This document shows positions 1 to 8,800 of a stretch of DNA of 64,000 nt, piece after piece. This DNA comes from JBAXQQ01 sp037131695 (GTDB lineage: Bacteria; Armatimonadota; Hebobacteria; CAIYQO01), in the NCBI GenBank assembly GCA_964638715.1, contig CAZWZF010000005.1, positions 62,001 to 126,000 on the forward strand. The letters run 5' to 3'. The stretch's first letter is position 1, and every line of letters starts with the position of its first letter. The notes under the pieces were generated by a model that saw nothing but the letters and a program-made list of their open reading frames with translations, had not been told where the DNA came from and ran no database searches. The translations under genes were made by a program, and so were the position numbers.

Positions 1-120
1 CGCCGAGGCCGGGCAAGAACTGCCGGACGCGGCCAGAGACCCAGGCAAGCCCTTCTGGCAGCGCCACGTGCCGGTGGATCGTTTTCTTCTGCCGATGCTG
101 CTTGTCGAAGTGACTTTAAG
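1..120. other. GC-rich end fragment of unknown origin
   Basis: The first ~118 bases are clearly more GC-rich than what follows. Frame 2 of the + strand is open from base 2 to about 244 and could be the tail of a gene cut by the window edge (it contains KPFWQRHVPVDRF). No family is recognised, and composition drops sharply near base 118, so the fragment probably ends at a recombination junction rather than at a natural stop. Coding status is unproven. Confidence 0.25.
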
Positions 121-196
121 CAAAAGTCCTGTATTAATTAATTTCTTTGATTTTCTTCCTGCTGGCTGGCGGGTTAAGCATCGTCCGATTTGTTGT

Positions 197-406
197 TTAA
201 GGGTTGTAACAATATCTGGTGTACCAGTGGTAATCCCAAACTGAAACTGTTATACCAGTGCGCACCGGATTTCGTTCAATGTCTTTCAGCGCAATCCATG
301 CGTGCTCTTCATCCATTGGCATCGAATAATACCGATTTTCCCACAAATGCCCCTACTATTTCTGACGGCGATTAGCATGGCGCGAATATTTCATGTGTGC
401 ATGACT
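197..406 (-). pseudogene. Remnant of REP-associated tyrosine transposase (Y1/IS200-like)
   Basis: Read on the - strand from about 406 to 197, the sequence encodes AHMKYSRHANRRQK, two in-frame stops (TAG TAG), then GHLWENRYYSMPMDEEHAW followed by IERNPVRTGI and a stop. GHLW-x-x-R-(Y/F)-x-S-x-P-x-D-E and (V/I)E-x-NPVR-(A/T)-G are hallmarks of the C-terminal half of RAYT-type Y1 transposases (TnpA_REP), which act on short palindromic repeats. The catalytic HUH part and the N-terminus are missing, and the two stops show decay. Family assignment is from motif recognition. Neighbouring palindromes and the motif reported under findings may be former substrates. Confidence 0.65.
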
Positions 407-452
407 TATAGCCTGTATTTTGTCCCTGTATTAGGAATCCGGTAATTTATGA

Positions 453-481
453 TTGAATGATGAAGGTATGATTTGTATAAT
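453..481 (+). promoter_or_regulatory. Candidate sigma70-type promoter for the FAD oxidoreductase
   Basis: TTGAAT (453-458) and TATAAT (476-481) are separated by exactly 17 bp, about 75 bp upstream of the start codon at 558. Only the sequence match supports this. Confidence 0.5.
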
Positions 482-557
482 AGGCTCATAAGATTTATCC
501 AGAAATCGATGATTTATTAATGGCGGTTTCCGGCAGTAATAAAAAAAAGGAAGTGAT

Positions 558-2969
558 ATGAAACAGCGGAAAATCGATTCAATGATAGTTACCCGTGTGG
601 AACAGACCGATAAATATTATGATCTGGTGGTTTGTGGTGGCGGTATAGGCGGCGTTGTGACAGCGGTTATGGCTGCCCGTAAAGGATTGTCTGTCGCATT
701 GGTTGATAATAAGGCGGGTTTGGGCGGCAACGCGTGCGCGGAGATAGGCGTCAATATAGATGGCGCCCATTGTTTTGGTTTTTTTGTTAACAAACGTGAG
801 GGCGGACCGGTAGAGGAATTAAAGGAAAGGCTTGCTGCCATGGATCCCTATGGCGATCAGGGGATGAACAGTACAGTTATGCTTTTCTGGTGTATGGAAT
901 CAGGGGTGCATGTGTTCAGCGAATTGCTGATAGATGAGGTTGCCGCCGAATCAAACCGTGTGATAATGGTAGCCGGTTCACAGGGGGGCACTGAAAGACG
1001 ACTGGCATTCCATGCGGGGCAGTTTGTAGACGCCACCGGAGATGGTACTATTGCTGCTATGGCGAATGCGGAATATATGACAGGCCGTGAAAGCCGCGGA
1101 ACGTTTGATGAAATACTTGCCCCGGAAAATGCTGATACCGGCATTATGGGGGCATCGTTATTGTACCGTGCCAGTGAAAAAAAGGAAGCCATTCCATTTG
1201 TCCGTCCGGAATGGGCATATGAATATCGTACAGAAGATGATTTACCTTATCGTTTATCCATGCAGAAAGGTCCTGCTATATGTGGTTTCTGGTGGATAGA
1301 ATACGCCGGCGACCATGATGACCCTATCGGTGAATATGAGCAGGTGCGGGTAGAATTATCGAAATGTTTATATGGTGCCTGGGCTTTTTTGAAAAATGAC
1401 CCTTCAAGAGGAATGGAAAATTGGTCTCTTGACCGTGTTTCAATATCGCCTGCTAAAAGAGAAAGCCGTCGTGTTATTGGCGATATAGTGGTAAACGAGA
1501 AAGATATTGTGGGACGAACTGAGTTTAATGATGCTGTCGCTTATGTCGGATGGAATATTGATATTCATGTCCCCGGCGGTTTTAAATCGCGGTATAAGCC
1601 AAATATCCATGCCTTATTTCCATGGGTTTCACCGTTGCCATTACGGGCATTGTATAGCCGTGATATTGAAAACCTGTGGCTTGTCGGTCGTGATATCAGT
1701 GTGTCGCATGTCGCGTTGGGTGCCACGCGTTTGCAGGCTACCATTGGCACCATGGGCCACGCCGTTGCCTGTGCGGCGGCAATCGCCCATCGCGGCGGTT
1801 TGACAAACCGTGAAACCGCGCGGCAGCAGATAAAGGCTATTCAGCAGGATATCCTGCGTGATGGTTCGCATATACCGGGAATCAGTAACCAGGATGACCG
1901 GGATTACGCGCGTCTGGCACAGTGTGTCGCTACCAGCGACCAGCCTTTACGTGTTACCGCTGGTGATTTCTTTATTCCGGTTGGCAATGGGCGGGCAGTA
2001 TCATTCCCGGTGACGGGCGGAACTGTTGATTCGATAACTATTAATCTCCGAAATCCCGGTACTATTCCAGTAGACGCGCGGTTATTCTTTTCCCCATGTA
2101 TGCACCCCAACCACGCGTCTGACCGGAACGTTCTGGCGGAAATGTCTTTACGTATAGAACCGGGGGAGCATAATATAAACTGGAAATTGAATCTGAATGA
2201 TGTCGCCGTTGGGCTTTACGCGGTGGGAATCACCACTGATACATCGGTAAAGGTAAACTGGCAATGGCCGGGGCGTTCAGTTGTTCACGCCGATGATAAT
2301 GGTTTCGCGGGTTTGGAATGGCGGGCCTGCAGTGATGTTCCGTATGGCTGCCATACCCTTGTTTTTGACCCGGATTATTATTATTTGCCAAAGGCGGATG
2401 TCAATGATAATCTGTATTTGGTGACAAAACCAATTATGCTGGCGCCAATGGGGGAGGATACCAGTTGGATACGCGAGAAAAATCATCGTATGTGGCGTCC
2501 GCGTCAAATGAACAGGACAAAGATTCCTGTCCCGGCTATTACCATAATTCCTGAACAACACCCATATACCGCGTCACAGGTAATAAGCGGTGTGTCGCAT
2601 ACTGATAATTTGCCGGGGTTATGGATTTCTGACCCGGATCAACCATTGCCGCAGAAAATAGAGTTAAATTGGGAACATGTGCATACTATTTCGGAAATCC
2701 GCATAGTGTTTGATACCGACACGGACATGTCGCACCCGGCGTACGAACCAATTGACACACTGGTGAAATCATACAGGGTGGATGCAAGTGTTGACGGCCG
2801 TTGGGTTGAGATTGTCCGTGAAGATGATAATCGCGGACGCTTCCGGATTCATAAGTTTAATGCGGTTCAGGCCGACGCGTTGCGCCTGACAATCGAGAAA
2901 GTGCATGCCGGCGGCAAAAGCGCGCGGATTTTTGAGATTCGCGCGTATGGCATTGAAAATGCTGAATAA
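558..2969 (+). CDS. FAD-dependent oxidoreductase with discoidin-like C-terminal domain
   Basis: This 803-residue protein has a dinucleotide-binding motif, CGGGIGG, at residues 26-32 after YYDLVV, and the acidic end of the second strand (VALVD) at residue 50. This fits the FAD_oxidored family seen in polysaccharide-utilising bacteria. The family's substrate is usually unknown; oxidation of a sugar or of another small molecule is possible. Residues about 675-800 form a beta-rich module (EIRIVFDTD, SYRVDASVDGRWVEI, ARIFEIRAYG) resembling F5/8 type C domains. No signal peptide is evident. The start at 558 is preceded by AAGGAAG. The 3' end of this gene exists in two further partial copies, at 11984-12231 and 15269-15378. 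Confidence 0.85.
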   Translation: MKQRKIDSMIVTRVEQTDKYYDLVVCGGGIGGVVTAVMAARKGLSVALVDNKAGLGGNACAEIGVNIDGAHCFGFFVNKREGGPVEELKERLAAMDPYGDQGMNSTVMLFWCMESGVHVFSELLIDEVAAESNRVIMVAGSQGGTERRLAFHAGQFVDATGDGTIAAMANAEYMTGRESRGTFDEILAPENADTGIMGASLLYRASEKKEAIPFVRPEWAYEYRTEDDLPYRLSMQKGPAICGFWWIEYAGDHDDPIGEYEQVRVELSKCLYGAWAFLKNDPSRGMENWSLDRVSISPAKRESRRVIGDIVVNEKDIVGRTEFNDAVAYVGWNIDIHVPGGFKSRYKPNIHALFPWVSPLPLRALYSRDIENLWLVGRDISVSHVALGATRLQATIGTMGHAVACAAAIAHRGGLTNRETARQQIKAIQQDILRDGSHIPGISNQDDRDYARLAQCVATSDQPLRVTAGDFFIPVGNGRAVSFPVTGGTVDSITINLRNPGTIPVDARLFFSPCMHPNHASDRNVLAEMSLRIEPGEHNINWKLNLNDVAVGLYAVGITTDTSVKVNWQWPGRSVVHADDNGFAGLEWRACSDVPYGCHTLVFDPDYYYLPKADVNDNLYLVTKPIMLAPMGEDTSWIREKNHRMWRPRQMNRTKIPVPAITIIPEQHPYTASQVISGVSHTDNLPGLWISDPDQPLPQKIELNWEHVHTISEIRIVFDTDTDMSHPAYEPIDTLVKSYRVDASVDGRWVEIVREDDNRGRFRIHKFNAVQADALRLTIEKVHAGGKSARIFEIRAYGIENAE

Positions 2970-3078
2970 ACTAAATTAATACAACCTGTCCCTGTAATTC
3001 TAATTTCTCAATCAAATTAGGCTGTTTTGAACATTTTCAATGGAGAAACAAATATGCGGCAGGGGAGACACAAAACGG

Positions 3079-3159
3079 TTGACACGCGGGTCAGGAGGAG
3101 TCTATTCTTATTGTTGTAATTTTATGGTAAATATATGGGGTTTACCGAATACTTACCAT
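3079..3159 (+). promoter_or_regulatory. Promoter-like boxes and inverted repeat before a dead prepilin gene
   Basis: TTGACA (3079-3084) and TATTCT (3103-3108) lie 18 bp apart. Downstream is an inverted repeat, ATGGTAA (3124-3130) and TTACCAT (3153-3159), that could be an operator or hairpin. A strong Shine-Dalgarno, AAAGGAGG (about 3163-3170), follows, so the expression signals outlived the coding sequence. Confidence 0.35.
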
Positions 3160-3170
3160 TTTTAAAGGAG

Positions 3171-3317
3171 GTGTATCATCCAATCCGTCGTTCCGGTTTT
3201 ACTCTCATCGAGTTGTTGGTCGTCATAGCTATGTTAGTTCTCTATCTTTCCTGTCAACAACGGCGGTGCCATAACCTTGAACGCGGCGGGTGTATATACC
3301 AGCAATTTCCGGGGTGA
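3171..3317 (+). pseudogene. Decayed prepilin-leader gene
   Basis: After a strong ribosome-binding site the reading frame encodes RRSGFTLIELLVVIA, a type IV prepilin leader. It then loses the family sequence, although GTATATACCAGCAA still resembles the family's TGTACCAGCAAC stretch. There is no ATG at the expected place: the codon before RRSGF is ATC, consistent with start loss from an ancestral ATG (inference). The frame stops at 3315-3317. It lies directly before the AraC-type regulator, as intact prepilin genes lie beside regulators elsewhere in this window. Confidence 0.7.
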
Positions 3318-3375
3318 TATCTCCTAATTGACAGTTTTGAATGTCACACCGCAGCAAAGAAAGGACCATCAAACT

Positions 3376-4272
3376 ATGAATATTTTAAACCATGCCCAAT
3401 GGCTCCCGTTTTCACCCGGTAATGATGATCACTTTTTCGTTGACACCTTCCCCAGTAACTACCCGTCACTGCCAGAATCTCTCTGTGCCGGGTGGGAAAT
3501 TCGGACATCACCCAACTATCGTTACTCAGGCCAAACCCGGGTGGGGCCAGTGGGAACAATCCAGTATACAGTGCGCGGAGAAGGTTGCCTCAGGTACAAT
3601 AACAGAACTTATAAAGTATTGCCCGGACAGGCGTTTCTACTGGAATCCCCCGGTGATTATTTATACAACTTGCCGGATGAAGCACCTCTTTGGGAATTTA
3701 TATTCCTGACATTTAATGGGGAGGACCTGCTCCAGCATTTTCGTCAGTTCATAACGACTCACGGACCAGTCATAACTCTTGACCCGGAGCATCCAATAGT
3801 TACACTGCTGCTGCAAATCGGTCAACGCATCGCAACCAAACAATTCAAAACAGCTGAAGACAGTGCGATATGGCTTTACCAAATGATGATGGAGTTACTG
3901 AAAGTAGCAAGTGCAGAAGCGTCATATCCAACCTTAATACAATGCGTATTGCAACATCTGGCGCAACACTTCACCCGGGATATCAACGGCGAGGAACTCG
4001 CGGATATCGCCGGCATATCTTTGGCGCAGTTCTACCGTGTCTTCAAAACACATACCGGATATACACCCGGGCAGTATATCACTATGCAGCGTATGCGCCA
4101 GGCTTTGTATTATTTGCGCTATACTCACCTGTCAATAGAGGAGATCGGCCGCCGGTGCGGTTTCAGCAGCGGGTGGCATCTGGGGAAAATCTGTCGAAAA
4201 GTGCTGGGACATTCCCCCAGTCATTTTCGCCAAGCAGCAACTCTCCCCCCTGAATCCTGCTGGCGCATTTGA
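3376..4272 (+). CDS. AraC-family transcriptional regulator
   Basis: A 298-residue protein with an N-terminal cupin-like effector-binding half (GEGCLRYNNRTYKVLPGQAF, about residues 60-85) and a C-terminal double helix-turn-helix (LADIAGISLAQFYRVFKTHT, then IEEIGRRCGFSSGWHLGK and LGHSPSHFRQ). AraC proteins of this design typically sense sugars and activate nearby catabolic genes. The ATG at 3376 is chosen over the upstream in-frame start at 3328 because AAAGGA lies just before it and the resulting length is typical. It sits between a dead prepilin gene and an intact one (4449), whose upstream region carries a candidate operator, so control of that gene and of the secreted proteins beyond it is plausible. 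Confidence 0.9.
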   Translation: MNILNHAQWLPFSPGNDDHFFVDTFPSNYPSLPESLCAGWEIRTSPNYRYSGQTRVGPVGTIQYTVRGEGCLRYNNRTYKVLPGQAFLLESPGDYLYNLPDEAPLWEFIFLTFNGEDLLQHFRQFITTHGPVITLDPEHPIVTLLLQIGQRIATKQFKTAEDSAIWLYQMMMELLKVASAEASYPTLIQCVLQHLAQHFTRDINGEELADIAGISLAQFYRVFKTHTGYTPGQYITMQRMRQALYYLRYTHLSIEEIGRRCGFSSGWHLGKICRKVLGHSPSHFRQAATLPPESCWRI

Positions 4273-4383
4273 AAAACTGACAATCTATAAAAAATGATAC
4301 TGGCAGCAATGTGATTCCCATGAGAAAATTAGACCAGTAAAAAGCTATTATTAGCACTGTTAAAATCATCACAGTGGTGATAT

Positions 4384-4424
4384 TATAATTTAACGGTGTC
4401 AACCATATCACAATATGACACCGT
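4384..4424 (+). promoter_or_regulatory. Candidate promoter -10 and operator upstream of prepilin gene
   Basis: TATAAT lies at 4384-4389. Just downstream is a perfect inverted repeat, ACGGTGTCA (4393-4401) and TGACACCGT (4416-4424), with a 14-bp spacer. A near-palindrome, ATCATCAC-A-GTGGTGAT, lies upstream at about 4365-4381. The dyads lie between the AraC gene and the prepilin start, where a regulator site would be expected. Confidence 0.45.
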
Positions 4425-4448
4425 CAATACACCTTGAAGGAGGTTTTT

Positions 4449-5591
4449 ATGTGTAAACTTAAACGAGGGTTCACCCTCATCGAATTACTGGTCGTGATAG
4501 CCATAATTGCTATCCTCGCCGCGATTCTGTTCCCCGTCTTCGCCCGTGCTCGAGAAAAGGCGCGGCAAACTACCTGCACGAACAACCAGCGACAATTAGC
4601 TGCATCTATGCAAATGTATGCTCAGGATCATGAAGAATTACTTCCATCATCCGCAACAATATGGCAGGATCTAAAAATAGAACCTCAGGTATTACAATGT
4701 CCTACAGCTGGAAAAAACTTAACGGTGGCTTATGCTTATAACAACATCCTTTCCGGGATGTCACTCGGTAATGCGACTGATCCTACCTCGGTATGGCTTA
4801 CTGTAGATGCTGATGACAGCAAAGCACCATCGTACCGCCATTCAGCAAAAACTTTATTAAGTTATCTTGACGGACATGTCGGGCAAAGAGATCCCGGGAT
4901 AGTGGCGAAATACGTCGGCGCTGAACTTAACATGGTTGCATTCCGATCTACGGACATCGGGACGAAGTCATATACACTCCCGAATCATCCCAATGCATAT
5001 GGGAGGGAAGGCTATATCATGTTCGGCACTGCCGGTGCGTCGGTGACACAGGAAGCCAGCGGCGATTTTACCGGAACAATCTATACCGGCACCCGGTCGG
5101 GCACAAATTTCAACAATCCAGCCATCGGCATCGCTTCTATCGCTATCCTCGGGACCGGGCAAGGAGGCAGTGGAGGACCCAGCGTCAATGGCCGTTGGCG
5201 CAGTGATAACGGAAGCGCCGGCGGGAATCTGGACGATGCGTCGCGGGGTATCGGCCCATCGGTCCCTGACGTCGTGAACGGCACTTTCTGGTACCGATGG
5301 AATGGCGAAACTTCCCTTGATTTGCTGAAAATCACGCTTTCCGCCGATATGGTGCCCACCACACTTCGTATCGGTATCATCACCGACCGCGGAGACAGCC
5401 AGAAACCGGGAGCGATCGGTGTGGGCAATAACAGGAAGAATAGGTTAGGCGCGAACAGCTACGGCTCCCCGGATCTGTACTTCTTCGATTTGACAGGGTT
5501 GCCGGGAGACACAGCCCCGATTTCGATGACACCCTATGCTGCCGGGCAGTGGGGCACGGCTATTCGCGGGCTGGTCTTTGATACCCAATAG
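4449..5591 (+). CDS. Prepilin-leader (DUF1559-like, H-X9-DG) protein with variable C-terminal domain
   Basis: This 380-residue protein starts MCKLKRG/FTLIELLVV, with prepilin peptidase cleavage expected after G7, the canonical E at mature position 5 and a hydrophobic helix. The conserved FPVFARAREKARQTTC and MQMYAQDHEELLP follow, then the H-X9-DG motif (RHSAKTLLSYLDGHV). After about residue 160 the protein becomes a family-specific domain rich in Gly, Ser and Thr, possibly a beta-sandwich. The start at 4449 is set by AAGGAGG at 4437-4443; an in-frame ATG at 4434 would overlap that site. It probably sits on the cell surface through a type IV pilus or type II secretion-like machine. The AraC gene is directly upstream. 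Confidence 0.88.
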   Translation: MCKLKRGFTLIELLVVIAIIAILAAILFPVFARAREKARQTTCTNNQRQLAASMQMYAQDHEELLPSSATIWQDLKIEPQVLQCPTAGKNLTVAYAYNNILSGMSLGNATDPTSVWLTVDADDSKAPSYRHSAKTLLSYLDGHVGQRDPGIVAKYVGAELNMVAFRSTDIGTKSYTLPNHPNAYGREGYIMFGTAGASVTQEASGDFTGTIYTGTRSGTNFNNPAIGIASIAILGTGQGGSGGPSVNGRWRSDNGSAGGNLDDASRGIGPSVPDVVNGTFWYRWNGETSLDLLKITLSADMVPTTLRIGIITDRGDSQKPGAIGVGNNRKNRLGANSYGSPDLYFFDLTGLPGDTAPISMTPYAAGQWGTAIRGLVFDTQ

Positions 5592-5623
5592 CCCGTGTCC
5601 TTCGTGAAGCAAATAAAGTTGTG

Positions 5624-5667
5624 GCTATCTCTCATAATTCATGTTTTCATGAATTATGAGAGATAGC
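5624..5667. terminator. Perfect 20-bp hairpin
   Basis: Arms 5624-5643 and 5648-5667 are perfectly complementary over 20 bp with a TTTT loop. It lies 33 bp after the prepilin stop. No U-tract follows on the + strand, so it may act as an RNA-stabilising or processing hairpin, or be a small mobile palindrome, rather than a classical intrinsic terminator. Confidence 0.6.
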
Positions 5668-5849
5668 TGTTGCTCAAAGCTCGTTCTGGTTCCGATAAAT
5701 CAGCCGAGAATACCTTGCCATTATTGCCTTGTGGAAACTTTTCTATAAAGTAGTTATCTGACACAACTGTGCTATAGCATCATCGCTCTGCCGAGGATGT
5801 CAACTGCAGATTAACCAGGTGGCCAATCTTAAAATAACAGGAGAAAATT

Positions 5850-8800
5850 ATGCGTAATTTCATTGTGGTGCTGCTATCGCTGGTCTTCACAGTGGCAATG
5901 GCGACGGAGACCGAAAATCTTGGTATCCGCATCCTGCCAGTTCCGGGTAAGGTCGCCATCGACGGCAAGGTCGACGACTGGGACCTCTCCGGCGGAGTCC
6001 TTGTCTGCGGCGATGTCGAAAACATGCGCGACAAGATGGCGGTGTGGATCCACACCATGTACGACGCCGACAATCTCTACGTGCTGGCGCGCTTCCTCGA
6101 CGAGACGCCGATGAGCCACCCCGGCTCGATCGCCGGTGACTACGGCTTCATGGGCGACAGCCTGCAGTTGCGCCTCATCGCCAAGCCCGAAGAAAATGAT
6201 CCGCGCAGCAGCATGGGCGGCAAGGAGGTTTGCTGGGTGACCGCCTGGCGCGACCGCGACGCCAAGGACGTGGTCAACCTGCATTTCCCGCGCAAGCAGG
6301 AGGCCGGCGGCGACAAGCAGATCGCCGACGCGAAGAAGGTCGGGGCGCAGCAGGCGTTTCTGGCAACCGCTGATGGAAAGGGCTATGTGCAGGAGATGGC
6401 CATCCCCTGGAAGCTGCTGGCCGACGGCGGCCTCACGCCCAAGCCCGGCGAGCGCATCGTCTTCAGTGTCGAGCCGAACTTCAACACCAGCGCCAAGTTC
6501 CGCATCACGCTCAAGGACCTCTTCCGCCCGGGCATCTTGCCCGACCGCATGTTCACCTTCAGTGCCTGGAACTGCTGGGGCTACGGCGTCTTCGCGCCGG
6601 CCGGCAAGGTCGAGCCGCAAATGGTGCGGCTGGCCGACAACCGCGAGTTGAAAGTCAGCATGCAGAAGGGCGTGCCGGTGGTGGACTGGACCGAGCTATT
6701 CGAAGTGAAGAAGACTGAAGGTTTCGCCAAAATAAACCTTGACCTGCCGGAAGACGGCTATGTATCCTTAAACATCAAGAACGCCGATGGACAGGTTGTG
6801 CGGCATTTGCTCACTGCTAATTTCTTATCCAAGGGCAAGCACGAACTGCTCTGGGACGGCTTGACCACCATGAGCCACATGAAGCCGGGCGAAGTGGTGC
6901 CGGCGGGTGACTACTCCTGGGAGGCGATCTACCACACCGGCATCGGCCTGCGCCTGGTCGGATGGGCGCACAACGCCGGCCGGGCGCCCTTCGACTCACC
7001 CGGCGGCAACTGGGGCGGCGACATGGCCCCCCCGATCTCGGTGGCGGCCGACAACACGAGCATGTACTTGGGTTGGGCGTTTGCCGAGGCGGGCCAGGCC
7101 GTGGTCTGCACTGATTTCGACGGCAACGTCAAATGGCGCCACAAACGCGGCGGCTTCGGCGGCGCCTCGCTTCTGGCGGTCAGCGACGGCATCGTATACG
7201 TCTACGACCTGGGCCAAGGGAACGCGATCTATCGCCTCGACGCCACCAAGGGCGACTACTCGAACTGGCAGGGCAGCGAGGACGCGGCGCTGGCGCTGAC
7301 CCCCATTCTCGGCGAGGCGAAGAAAGCCGAGAGCACCCTCCAACCAACCGCCACCGGCATGGTCGCTACCGGCGGTAAACTGTTCATCAGTTTTGGCAGC
7401 AAACCGAAGGACTGGGAGAACAAATTCCAACTATCCGGCGATGCACTGTTCGTACTCGACGCCAAGACTGGCAAACTCCTCCAGCGCATCAATACCGCGG
7501 ATCCTCAGGACCTTAAACTCGGTGCCGACGGCAAGCTCTACCTGCTATCCGGCAATGGCAACGTGAGCACGGTCGATCCCGTGAACGTGGCGCTGACCGA
7601 GGTGGTGAAGGGCGTGCCGAACGCTCGCAGCGTCACTGCCGACAAAGAGGGCAACATCTATATCGGCGTCGGCGACCCGGACAACCAGGTCAAGGTTTTT
7701 GACAAGATCGGCAAGCCCCTTCGCGCCATCGGCAAGGCCGGCGGCCGCCCGCTCCTCGGGTTGTGGGATGCCGCAGGCATGCGCTTCATCGCCGGCATTC
7801 AAGTTGATGCCAAAGGCCAGCTATGGGTCATGGAATACGACGGGATGCCACGCAGGATTTCCCGTTGGGACGCCACTACCGGCGCGTTCACCAGGGAGTT
7901 CTTCGGCCCTACCACCTACGGCGCCAGTGGCGGTGCCATCTCCCCGGACGATCCACTGGTCATGGTTGGTGCCGGCTGCGAATGGCGGTTGGATGAGAAG
8001 ACCGGCAAGGCCGCCTGCGTCGGCGTGTTCGACCGCGGCGAGACGCATGGTGCTCGCTTCGGCAAGGGTCCCAACGGCCGCCTCTACGTGGCGGTCGGCG
8101 GCGCCTGGCACGCAGCCACTCCTGTGTCCATCTACGAGCGCCTGGGCGCGGGCCAGTACAAACTACGCGCCAAACTCAGCGCGCTCGTCGAGAAGATGGA
8201 CAACGGCCGCGGTGGGACAAGCGAAGTGCGGACCGGGTATGTCGTCTGGTCCGACGCCAACGACGACCAGCAGGAGCAGCCCGACGAAGTGCGCCCCTAC
8301 AAGGCCGATCTCGGCGGCTGGGTCAACGGCTGGTACCTGCCGATGGCGCCCAGCATGATCTTCTATGGCACCAATTACCGCCTCGCCCCTACAAGCTGGA
8401 CCGCCTGCGGCGCGCCGCTCTACGACTTCGCCCAGGCTAAGCGCATGCCGACCCCAGACGACAGCAAGGGTATGCACGGCATCGGCATGGGCGCAACCCG
8501 CGGGCTTGGTTCCACCGACGGCCGCCTCATGGTCTATAACGGCCTCTACGGCGAATCGCACTCAGAGTTCCCCTGTTATGACATCGAAACCGGCAAGCTC
8601 CGGTGGAGCTACCCGAACAACTACGTCGGTGTCCACGGCGGACACAATGCGCCACCGCCGCAAGTCGGCATGATCCGCGGCGCCTACGACATCCTCGGCA
8701 CCGGCCGCCTGCCCGACCCGATCGGCGACATCTTCGTCATCGCCACCGACAAGGGCGAGTGGCATATCCTCACTGGCGAGGGCTACTACCTGACCCGGCT

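Noticed and set aside
190..375. + strand ORF of 61 codons
   Set aside because: It is the complement of the RAYT transposase remnant and has no similarity or ribosome-binding site of its own.
3055..3120. Possible leader peptide MRQGRHKTVDTRVRRSLFLL
   Set aside because: It has only a weak upstream motif, overlaps the putative promoter of the dead prepilin gene and shows no regulatory codon run.
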